NCBI RefSeq assembly: GCF_009760925.1
Contig: NZ_VRLV01000001.1
Span: forward strand, 1,240,001 to 1,304,000
Direction: 5' to 3'
DNA length: 64,000 nt
From: Nonomuraea typhae
GTDB taxonomy: Bacteria; Actinomycetota; Actinomycetes; Streptosporangiales; Streptosporangiaceae
Shown here: positions 46,178 to 53,419 of the stretch, one piece after another
How the letters are laid out: each line of letters begins with the position of its first letter
Numbering within the stretch: position 1 is the first letter of the stretch
Position numbers and translations under genes: made by a program
Notes under the pieces: generated by a model
Told to the model about the DNA's origin: nothing
Databases searched by the model: none
Seen by the model: the letters and a program-made list of their open reading frames with translations, nothing else

Positions 46178-47684
46178 CCATCCCGAGCGCGGCCGCCCAG
46201 AGCGGCCAGTACGCCATCGGGCTGGTCAGCCACGCCTGAGGGTCCGTCCAGTCGGTGATCCGGATCGCCACCATGCCCGCCGACGCCAGCACCCCCGTGA
46301 CCAGGGCCCCCAGCGTGACCGGCAGCCGCGGGTTCACCGCCCGCCCCGCCAGCACGGGAACCCACCGCGGCCAGATCCGTCCCCAAGGCCGGGCCAGCCC
46401 AAGCGTCAGCACGCCGCCCAGCGCACCGAACGTCGCCAGCCCCGCCCCAGCCCAAGCCATCCCGGTCTCATGCAGCCACTTGACGCCCTCCTCCGAGAAC
46501 AACAGCGGAACCCCGAGCGCCCAGGCCCACCGGACCACCGAGTAGAACAGCGGCACCACGAAGCCGACATACGCGGCCCACGTCCCCCACCGTGCGGCCC
46601 TGCCCACCCATACCCCCGAACGACCATGAGTCCTGCCGCAGCTCTCGCACGCCCCGGCCGTCCGCCGCTGGAACGCCAACGCCGCACCCGCCCACAGAAC
46701 ACCGCCCCCGGCGCACAGAAGCATGTTGACCACCGGCCAGGGAAAGGCCAGTTCGAAGTAGTTGGCATCCGGCCACCCGAACGGCAGCCCGACCAGGAAG
46801 ATGGGCGCATAACCGACGGCTGTCATGATCCGGGCATCGGGTATCAGCGCCACCAGCACAAACGCCGCAACCCAAGCAAACGCCACCACCACCCCCCTGA
46901 CCACCCGCGCCAGCCCGTTGTGCCCTGCTCCAACCTTCCTCGCTCCGTCGGATGCCGCACCGTCCTGCTTCGCTGTGTCGGGTGCCGCTCCGTCGTACTT
47001 CCCTTCGTGGGGTGCCGCTGTGTTGGGTGCTGCCCTGTCGTGCTTCGCTCCGTCGGGTGCCGCTGTGTTGGGTGCTGTCCCGTCGTGCTTCGCTCCGTCG
47101 GGTGCCGCTGTGTCAGGTGCTGCCCTGTCGTGCTTTTCCGTGTCGGCTGCCACTCTGCTGGATGCCGCTCTGTTGTAGGTGGCTCTGGTTTCCGCTGCTC
47201 CACCTGAAGTGGGTGCGTCCTCGACCGCCGCCAGGCTGTACTCCATGCCAAGCCGGGCGGCGGCGCCCTTCGCGGCCGTGCCCGGACCCGTGGCTTGTTC
47301 CGTAGCCCCGCGTCGGGTAGTGCCGTGGGCGGCTGTGCCCGCGACTGCCGTGCCCTGTGCTGCCCAGCTTCGAGGTGCCTCAGGCTGTGCTCCCGGGCGT
47401 GTGCCGGGATTCTGTGGTGTCCGGTGCGGCCATCGGCGTGTCATGGCCACGGCCACCAGCGCGCCGGCGGCACCCAGGGACGCGATCACCGGACCCGTGC
47501 CCGCGGCCGTGGCGGTGCCCAGGAACGACTCGGCCCGGGCATCCGGGATGTCGCCTTCGCCGAAGGGGAAGCCCGCTCCGCCGTACGCCCAGAAGAGGCC
47601 GAGCGCGCCATAACCCAGCGACCACGCGGCCGCTCCCCACGTGGCCAGGCGCGGCCAGCGTGCTGCCGTCGTCATCTCGTTCAT
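46098..47684 (-). CDS. polytopic membrane protein with a repetitive cytoplasmic or external loop
   Basis: This is a 528-residue membrane protein that I cannot assign to a named family. Two helices lie near the N-terminus (about 10-35 and 60-80), then a hydrophilic region of about 180 residues rich in Ala, Thr, Asp and Lys with a 15-residue repeat (NTAAPDGAKHDRAAP type), then about seven helices to the C-terminus. A CESCGR and a C-terminal CRRCEN suggest a small metal-binding pair. ATG 47684 has GGAAGG nine bases upstream; GTG 47768 would add 28 residues. It is divergent from a two-component kinase gene and may be linked to it. Confidence 0.78.
   Translation of the reverse strand: MNEMTTAARWPRLATWGAAAWSLGYGALGLFWAYGGAGFPFGEGDIPDARAESFLGTATAAGTGPVIASLGAAGALVAVAMTRRWPHRTPQNPGTRPGAQPEAPRSWAAQGTAVAGTAAHGTTRRGATEQATGPGTAAKGAAARLGMEYSLAAVEDAPTSGGAAETRATYNRAASSRVAADTEKHDRAAPDTAAPDGAKHDGTAPNTAAPDGAKHDRAAPNTAAPHEGKYDGAAPDTAKQDGAASDGARKVGAGHNGLARVVRGVVVAFAWVAAFVLVALIPDARIMTAVGYAPIFLVGLPFGWPDANYFELAFPWPVVNMLLCAGGGVLWAGAALAFQRRTAGACESCGRTHGRSGVWVGRAARWGTWAAYVGFVVPLFYSVVRWAWALGVPLLFSEEGVKWLHETGMAWAGAGLATFGALGGVLTLGLARPWGRIWPRWVPVLAGRAVNPRLPVTLGALVTGVLASAGMVAIRITDWTDPQAWLTSPMAYWPLWAAALGMATLGYYFRTRPGCRRCENERQAVPAR
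46940..47150 (-). repeat. 45-base tandem repeats inside the membrane-protein gene
   Basis: About four copies of a 45-base unit encode repeats of the type APDTAAPDGAKHDG/ APNTAAPDGAKHDR. Because the period is a multiple of three, the reading frame is kept. The copies are imperfect, which argues that they are not a very recent artefact. Confidence 0.8.
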
Positions 47685-47814
47685 GGCCTCAAGCCTTCCA
47701 ATGAACGGCCGGGCGGCCCATCTGCCGATCGACGGATCCTGGTACGGCCGCAGCCGCCTCATATCCACCGTTCGGCAGATCCCCGCAGCTCGGCGGGACC
47801 TCTAAAGTCATGGC

Positions 47815-49023
47815 ATGCACGTGATCCCAGCCCTGGTCGCCGTCATAGCGGTGGTGACGGCCTTGTCAGGGCGCGCGTTCTCGGCCGACCGGTTGAGAGC
47901 GCGCGCAGAGCCTGGCCATGCGCCTGCCCGGGTGCCGGCCAGGCGGACCTTGGGCGCCGCCTGGCCGACTCCCGAGACCGCCGCGCTGGTGGCCGGGTGC
48001 GTCTCGATCGCCGCGACCGCCGCCTCCGTGGCCTGGAGCGCGGCCTCTCAGAGCGCGGCCTCCCAGAGCGACACTCACCTCGGCCAGCCCTCCGGCACGC
48101 CGGAATCCGGGTGGGGCTCGGGCCCGCCGGGCGGTGTCCAGGGAGCCGGGGAATCCCTGCTGTCCGGGACCGGGTGGGTGTTCGTGGAGGTGCCGGCGCT
48201 GCTGGCGCTGACGCACGTGGCCGCCCGGCGCCGCCCCGTGGCGGCCGTGGTGCCCGGGCTGGCGGTGGCGACCGTCCTTCTCAGGCAGGTGTGGAACGCT
48301 CCCTGGCCCGTAGCCCTGGGCGGATGCGCCACCTGGGCGCTTCCGGCAGTGGCGGCGGCCGGCGCGGGCCTATATCTGCGCTGGCTCGACCGGATCCGCG
48401 TGCACGCGGTGGCGGCGGCCGTCCAGGACCAACGGCTCGGCCTCGCCCGCGACCTGCACGACTTCGTCGCCCACGACGTGAGCGGCATGCTCGTCCAGGC
48501 GCAGGCGGCCCGGCTGGTGCCGGGGCTGCCCGAGCACGTGGCCGACGCCCTGCGGCGCATCGAGGAGGGCGGTCACCGCGCCCTTGCCTCGCTCGACCGC
48601 ACGGTGCACATGCTGAACGACCCCGGCCGGGCGCCCACTCCCGGGCTGGAGCGGGTGGCGGACCTGGCCGAGGGGTTTCCGCCCGCGGTCGCGGTGAGCT
48701 TCGACGTCGAGACGGATGGGGTGTCGAGGGAGGCTTCCGCGACGGCGTATCGGGTGGTGAGCGAGGCGCTGACCAACGTACGAAGACATGCGCCGCGAGC
48801 GAGCGCGGTGTCCGTGCGCGTTGCCGCCGAAGGGGAGGAGGTGACCGTCCAGGTGGAGAACGACGGGGCGACCGGCCGTACCGACGGGCAGAGGGGCGCA
48901 CCGGGCCGGAAGGGTGGATTCGGGCTGGCAGGGCTCGGCGAACTCCTGGCCGCCACCGGCGGGTCGCTGGAGGCGGGGCCGTATCGGGAGGGTTGGAGGT
49001 TGACGGCGGTGATCCCGGCATGA
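47815..49023 (+). CDS. two-component histidine kinase (HisKA_3/NarL type)
   Basis: This is a 402-residue membrane kinase with four or five hydrophobic helices in the first 200 residues. A short AASQS repeat lies in a loop near residue 80. The dimerisation/phospho-acceptor segment is LARDLHDFVAHDVSGMLVQAQ (H in LHDFVAHD), then an ATPase domain with EALTNVRRHAP and GFGLAGLGELLAATGG. It pairs with the NarL-type regulator at 49499, although 475 bases of repeat-rich spacer separate them, which is unusual. Confidence 0.92.
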   Translation: MHVIPALVAVIAVVTALSGRAFSADRLRARAEPGHAPARVPARRTLGAAWPTPETAALVAGCVSIAATAASVAWSAASQSAASQSDTHLGQPSGTPESGWGSGPPGGVQGAGESLLSGTGWVFVEVPALLALTHVAARRRPVAAVVPGLAVATVLLRQVWNAPWPVALGGCATWALPAVAAAGAGLYLRWLDRIRVHAVAAAVQDQRLGLARDLHDFVAHDVSGMLVQAQAARLVPGLPEHVADALRRIEEGGHRALASLDRTVHMLNDPGRAPTPGLERVADLAEGFPPAVAVSFDVETDGVSREASATAYRVVSEALTNVRRHAPRASAVSVRVAAEGEEVTVQVENDGATGRTDGQRGAPGRKGGFGLAGLGELLAATGGSLEAGPYREGWRLTAVIPA

Positions 49024-49498
49024 GGGGTGATCCGGCAGGAGAGAGGGCGTTGACGGGGCCGGGACGGGTGGACCGGGTGATGGTGTGTCCGGGTTGTACG
49101 GGCGCTTGTAATGCGGTGTCCGGACTGCGGTTGCACTGCGGTGTCCGGGTTGTGCGGACGGTGTACTCGGGGGGCGGGACGGTGAGACCAGACGCATGAC
49201 AAGGCTGGTATGTGGGCGTGTGACCTGAGGGCGAGGTCTCCGTGGAGGGACGTGATTGAGGGGGGATTGGGCGGATGCGCGGGAGCCCGGACGGAGCGCG
49301 GGCGTGATCGAGGGCCGGGACCGTGTGAACGGATGTGATGAGGCTGGGGCAGATGCGATCAAGGCCCGGGGCCTGGGGTGAGTGCGGTCAAGGCCCGGGA
49401 TCGTGGGGATGGGCGTGATGACAGGGTTGGGGTTGTGAGCTCGGGTGTGATGGAGGGGTTGGAGTCGTGAGGGCGGAACTGATGGGGAGGCCGGGGTT
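49024..49498. repeat. 475-base purine-rich degenerate repeat spacer
   Basis: There is no convincing gene between the kinase and its response regulator. From about 49200 the plus strand is strongly G/A-rich and consists of degenerate units of about 30-40 bases such as GGCGTGATCGAGGGCCGGGA and GTCAAGGCCCGGGATCGTGG. Earlier, units of CGGTGTCCGG type repeat near 49085-49160. The regulator start GTG is itself formed inside the last unit (GGGGTTGTGAGC). Confidence 0.6.
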
Positions 49499-50131
49499 GT
49501 GAGCACGCGGATCCTGATTGCGGATGACCAGGACGACGTGCGGATCGGGTTTCGGCTCATTCTCGACTCGCAGCCGGATATGACCGTGGTCGGCGAGGCG
49601 GCGGACGGGGAGCGGGCGGTTGAGCTGGCCAGGCATGTGAAGCCGGATGTGGTTCTGGCCGACATCCGCATGCCCGGGCTTGACGGGCTGGAGGTCACCC
49701 GGCTGCTGGCGGGGGAGACGCGGGTGATCGTGGTGACGACGTTCGACCTGGATGACTATGTGCATACGGCGCTGCGCAACGGGGCCGCCGGGTTCCTGCT
49801 GAAGCGTTCGGGGCCGACGCTGCTCATCGAGGCCATCCGAGCGGCCATGGCGGGTGACACCCTGATCAGTCCGCAGGTCACCGTACGGCTTCTCCGGCAC
49901 CTGCGCAGCCCGGCCCCCGACGCGACCCCGTCCCACGAGGCGCTCACCGACCGCGAGCGTGAAATCGCCGTCCTAGTGGCACACGGCAGGACCAACGCGG
50001 ACATCGCCAGCGAATTGTTCATCAGCCCCGGCACGGTCAAAACACACTTGGCCAACATCCAGCGCAAGGTAGGCGCGGCCAACCGCGTGGGCATCGCCGC
50101 CTGGGCCTGGAGCTCCGGTGCCGCTCAGTGA
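49499..50131 (+). CDS. NarL/FixJ-type response regulator
   Basis: This is a 210-residue regulator with a receiver domain (phosphorylated D in DVVLADIRMPGLDG; acidic pair ADDQ near residue 10; T in VTTFD; K in LLKRSG) and a LuxR-type helix-turn-helix (LTDREREIAVLVAHGRTNADIASELFISPGTVKTH, about 148-182). GTG start. It is the partner of the kinase at 47815. Its targets cannot be read; the divergent membrane-protein gene at 47684 is an obvious candidate. Confidence 0.93.
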   Translation: MSTRILIADDQDDVRIGFRLILDSQPDMTVVGEAADGERAVELARHVKPDVVLADIRMPGLDGLEVTRLLAGETRVIVVTTFDLDDYVHTALRNGAAGFLLKRSGPTLLIEAIRAAMAGDTLISPQVTVRLLRHLRSPAPDATPSHEALTDREREIAVLVAHGRTNADIASELFISPGTVKTHLANIQRKVGAANRVGIAAWAWSSGAAQ

Positions 50132-50800
50132 GGCGTTCCCCTGACGGCTGAGGTCTTCCGCTGGTACGGCGGAGCGTGCCAGAAGCCTGATCCAGAGCGC
50201 CTCCGGCCATCGGGTGGGGTGAGTCCCTGAGCAGCGTCGGCCTGCTCCTCTGCAGTGGGCATACCGGTGCGTGTCGGGCGAGGACATCCTGCTCGGCGTC
50301 GGGCGAGGACATCCTGCTCGGCGTCGGGGGAGGGCGTCCTGGTCTGTCCCGGGCGAGGACGTTCCGGTGCATGTCGGGCGAGGACGTGCCGGGTAAGGGC
50401 GTCCTGGTGCCGGGCGAGGGCATCCTGGTCCGTGCTGCGTGGGGTGTCCTGCTCCGTGTCGGGCGGGTCTCTCGGCAGGGCTGGCCCCTCGGCGGAGCGT
50501 CCGGTTCGTGTCCTGTGCCCTCACGGCAGCGCCCATCGGTCTCACGGCAGCGCGCCCACCGGGTCTCGCGGTAGTTCGTCCAGCGGTTCTGGTGGCGACT
50601 TGGCCGGTGGTTCTGGCGGCGACTTGGCCAGGGGTTCTGGTGGCGACTTGGCCGGGGGGTCTCGTGGTACTGCCGGCTGACGTCTCTGCGGGGTGTCCTT
50701 TCCCAGTTCCGCCGGTCACCCGGTGGTGTCGGCTGGCGCCCGCATCCAGTCGCCCTCCCGGTGCCAGTCGCCCGGTCGCCGCCCCGGGCTAACCCTCGGG
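50132..50800. repeat. 669-base gene-free region with 25-base and 24-base tandem repeats
   Basis: I see no gene here. A 25-base unit (TCGGGCGAGGACATCCTGCTCGGCG) occurs in two identical copies at 50274 and 50299 and continues as about six degenerate copies to about 50480. A 24-base unit (TTCTGGTGGCGACTTGGCCGGTGG) follows as three near-perfect copies at 50587, 50611 and 50635. It separates the response regulator from a convergent MFS gene. Confidence 0.8.
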
Positions 50801-52021
50801 TCATCCGATGGTGCCCGCCGGATCCTCCAGCCGCACCGGCTCCGCGGCGCGCAGCAGCGGGTGGACGAACAGCAGGACCAGCACCAGCCCCATGATGACC
50901 ACGGCGATGACCAGCGGAGCCAGGGGCGACAGCTCGTACAACCCGGTGGCCAGCACAGGCGCGAGGACGAAGGTGAGCGCGTTGTTGGCGGCCACCACCC
51001 CGGCCAGCCCGCCCTGTTCCTCCTTGGTCATCGCGAACGTGGGCCCCGCCGAGTACCCGGGGATGGCCAGCCCCAGCCCCAGCCCGGTCACGAACACGGC
51101 CGCGACGAACACCGGGATCCCCAGGTCGGGCACCAGCAGCGCCAGCCCGGCCAGCGCGACCACCGCCCCCACGCGCATGAGCTTCCTGGCGGGCCACGAC
51201 GTCCTGGGCACGACGACCACCTGGGCGAGGAGCATGCCGATCCCGGCGGCCAGCATGGTGCCGCCCGTGGCGGTGGCGGTCGCGGTGGCGGGCAGGCCGT
51301 TGCGGTCCTGGAGGAGGAAGCCGACGAGGATCTGCACGAACCCGAGCGAGGTGAAGATCCCGAACCCGGCCAGCAGGAACGGCCACACGCGCCGGTCGAA
51401 CGGGTTGACCCGCGGCGGCGCCGTCACCAGTTCCCGTGGGTCCTGCGGCTTGACCAGCGCCAGCACGATCACGGCGCCGATGCCGAGCAGGAGCGGCACG
51501 ACGTAGAGCGGCGCCAGCATCCCGAGCCCGCCGAGGAGCCCGCCCACGGCGGCCCCGGCGATCATCGCGATGCCCTGGGCGGCGCCGATCGCGGCCATGC
51601 CGGCCAGCCGGTCGCGTTCGTTGCCGGTGGCGTCCGCGACGTACGCCGAGGCCGTGGGCGGGACCGCGGCGAAGGCGGCGCCGAACAGCACGCCCCGGGT
51701 GAGCACGAACAACCCGAACAGCACCCCGCCGCCCAGGACGGCGGCGATGCCGAGCTGGGCGAGTACGGCGAAGGCCAGCATGGCCAGCGCCGCCCCGGCG
51801 AGTGCGCCGGCCAGGACCGGCTTGCGCCCCCACTGGGTGGATTTGCGGCCCCAGAACTGGCTGGTCAGGACGACGACCACGGCGGCGGTGCTGATGATGA
51901 CGCCGACCTGCCACTCCTCCAGGCCGACCTCGCGGGCGAGCGGGGCGATGAGCGGATTCAGGGTCTGCTGGCCGAGAAACATGATGAAAACGCTGAGATA
52001 GAGGACACGCAGCCGCGCCAT
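50801..52021 (-). CDS. MFS exporter, probably siderophore-linked
   Basis: This is a 406-residue transporter with about 12 helices, starting MARLRVLYLSVFIMFLGQQT and containing FWGRKSTQWGRKPVLAGALAG (MFS loop 2-3 motif) and PGYSAGPTFAMTKEEQG. The promoter region carries an almost perfect iron box (52035-52053), 14 bases upstream of the start. Iron-repressed MFS exporters of the EntS kind release siderophores, so that is the inferred role. No siderophore synthesis gene is in the window. Confidence 0.88.
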   Translation of the reverse strand: MARLRVLYLSVFIMFLGQQTLNPLIAPLAREVGLEEWQVGVIISTAAVVVVLTSQFWGRKSTQWGRKPVLAGALAGAALAMLAFAVLAQLGIAAVLGGGVLFGLFVLTRGVLFGAAFAAVPPTASAYVADATGNERDRLAGMAAIGAAQGIAMIAGAAVGGLLGGLGMLAPLYVVPLLLGIGAVIVLALVKPQDPRELVTAPPRVNPFDRRVWPFLLAGFGIFTSLGFVQILVGFLLQDRNGLPATATATATGGTMLAAGIGMLLAQVVVVPRTSWPARKLMRVGAVVALAGLALLVPDLGIPVFVAAVFVTGLGLGLAIPGYSAGPTFAMTKEEQGGLAGVVAANNALTFVLAPVLATGLYELSPLAPLVIAVVIMGLVLVLLFVHPLLRAAEPVRLEDPAGTIG

Positions 52022-52034
52022 GGCACTCCTAAAC

Positions 52035-52053
52035 TTAGGTAAGCCTTACCAAA
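52035..52053. promoter_or_regulatory. iron box (IdeR/DmdR-type), TTAGGTAAGCCTTACCAAA
   Basis: The 19 bases fit the IdeR/DtxR consensus TWAGGTWAGSCTWACCTWA at 18 of 19 positions. It lies between the divergent MFS start (52021) and the TetR start (52119), close to the MFS gene. Iron-loaded repressor would block the MFS gene. Confidence 0.8.
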
Positions 52054-52079
52054 CAGGGAGTGTAGGAGTGGGTGCGCGA

Positions 52080-52103
52080 GTTTTGCAACGGCATTCGCAA
52101 AAC
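52080..52103. promoter_or_regulatory. inverted repeat GTTTTGC-N10-GCAAAAC
   Basis: Perfect seven-base arms at 52080-52086 and 52097-52103 end 15 bases before the TetR start. The spacing is typical of TetR operators, so autoregulation by that protein is likely. The site may also affect the divergent MFS gene. Confidence 0.6.
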
Positions 52104-52118
52104 CTGGATACTGAATCC

Positions 52119-52745
52119 ATGCAGGGAAACAAGCGCGGCGGACGGCCCCGGGTGATCGACCCCGAGGCCGTGGCCAGGGCCGTCGTCGAGCACGGCTTCA
52201 CCGGCCTGAGCGTGGCCGCCGTCGCGCAGCGCCTCGGCGTCAACCAGGCGAGCCTGTACCGGCACATCGGCGGCCTCGACGACCTCATCGACACCGGGGT
52301 GTCCCTGCTGATCAGGACCGCCGACTGGCCCGCCGGCGGCACCGGCTGGCGCGATCACCTCGAGCGCGCCGCCTGGACCGTCTGGCGCATCCTCACCGAT
52401 CATCCGGGCCTCATCCTCGCCGCCGGCCGCCGCCTCCTGGCCAACGACGAGCTGATCATCGCGTTCAACCGCCTCTGCCTCGAGCTCATGGGGTACGGCT
52501 TCGCCCCGGCGAAGGCCACGCTGGCCGTCGACTTCGTCCTGGACCTGGCCTGCACCACCGTGCTGTCGCGGGACTTCATGCTGGCCGGAGCCCTGGGCGA
52601 GGACCGGGCGGCGCCACGCGCCTGGGCGGAGCACTTCGACCCCCGGGTGCGGGAGATCATCACCACGGCGTCCGGAGACGGGCACGAGGAATGGTTCGCC
52701 GGGAAGCTCGCCCTCGCCCTCGACGGCATCGAGCACACGCTGTGA
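52119..52745 (+). CDS. TetR-family transcriptional regulator
   Basis: This is a 208-residue repressor with a helix-turn-helix (LSVAAVAQRLGVNQASLYRHI, about 28-48) and a TetR_C-type ligand domain. ATG at 52119, after the inverted repeat at 52080. Its stop overlaps the start of the hydrolase (GTGA), so the two are coupled. It is divergent from the iron-box MFS gene and may add drug- or metabolite-dependent control there. Confidence 0.9.
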   Translation: MQGNKRGGRPRVIDPEAVARAVVEHGFTGLSVAAVAQRLGVNQASLYRHIGGLDDLIDTGVSLLIRTADWPAGGTGWRDHLERAAWTVWRILTDHPGLILAAGRRLLANDELIIAFNRLCLELMGYGFAPAKATLAVDFVLDLACTTVLSRDFMLAGALGEDRAAPRAWAEHFDPRVREIITTASGDGHEEWFAGKLALALDGIEHTL

Positions 52746-53419
52746 CGGCCGACGGCGTCGTCCTGCTGCACGGCGGCATGCACGGCTCCTGGTGCTGGTC
52801 CCGGGTTCTGCCCCGGCTGGCGCTGCCCGCGATCGCGCCCGACCTGCCGCGCGCGGACGCCACCCTGGACGCGTGGGCGGACGCCGTCCGGGAGGCGATC
52901 GGCCGGACCGGCATGCGGGCGCCCGTGCTCGTCGCCCACTCGCTGGCGGGCCTGACCGCGCTTCACACCCTGTCGGGCGGCGGTGTCGCCGGGGTCATGT
53001 TCGTGGCCGCGGTGATCCCGCGCGACGGCCAGTCGTACTTCGGCATGCTGCCCCGCCCTTTGGACCGGCTGCGGGAACGGCTCGGCGTCGGCCGCGACGG
53101 GCAACTCGTCATGCCGCGCCCCGTCGCCCGGCTCCTGCTCTGCCACGACCTGCCGCCCGCCGACGCCCGCCTCGTGCTGGACAACCTGACCTCCGAGCCC
53201 ACCCGCGTCCTCGAGGCTCCGGTACGGCACCGCGTTCCCGACGGGGTACGGCTGGCCTACGTGCACACCACCCGGGACCGGGCCGTCACCCCCGGCGCCC
53301 AGCGGCGGCACGCCGCCCGGCTGCGCGCGCCCGTCACCCGGCTGCGGCTGGAGGGCGGGCACAGCGTCTTCTTCACCCGCCCGCGCGAGCTGGCCGGGCT
53401 GATCAACGCGTGGTGCTGA
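52742..53419 (+). CDS. alpha/beta-hydrolase
   Basis: This 225-residue hydrolase has the early VVLLHGGMHGSWCWSRVLP (oxyanion region), nucleophile S in VLVAHSLAGLTALH, D in YVHTTRDRAVTP and H in LEGGHSVFF, so the catalytic triad is complete. The compact form without a cap resembles salicylate-esterase-like/ methylesterase proteins. It is translated by coupling to the TetR gene, which may control it. The last 17 bases overlap the convergent kinase gene. Possible roles include cleavage of a ferric siderophore, but the sequence gives no direct sign of it. Confidence 0.88.
   Translation: MTADGVVLLHGGMHGSWCWSRVLPRLALPAIAPDLPRADATLDAWADAVREAIGRTGMRAPVLVAHSLAGLTALHTLSGGGVAGVMFVAAVIPRDGQSYFGMLPRPLDRLRERLGVGRDGQLVMPRPVARLLLCHDLPPADARLVLDNLTSEPTRVLEAPVRHRVPDGVRLAYVHTTRDRAVTPGAQRRHAARLRAPVTRLRLEGGHSVFFTRPRELAGLINAWC

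Noticed and set aside
50037..51914. A 625-residue minus-strand frame overlapping the iron-box MFS gene
   Set aside because: It is the +1 shadow of the MFS gene extended through the tandem repeat region, with Arg/Gly-rich content.
52020..52118. In-frame codons before the TetR ATG
   Set aside because: They run through the iron box and inverted repeat, and the GCAAAAC arm would be inside the gene. The ATG at 52119 after the repeat is the better start.
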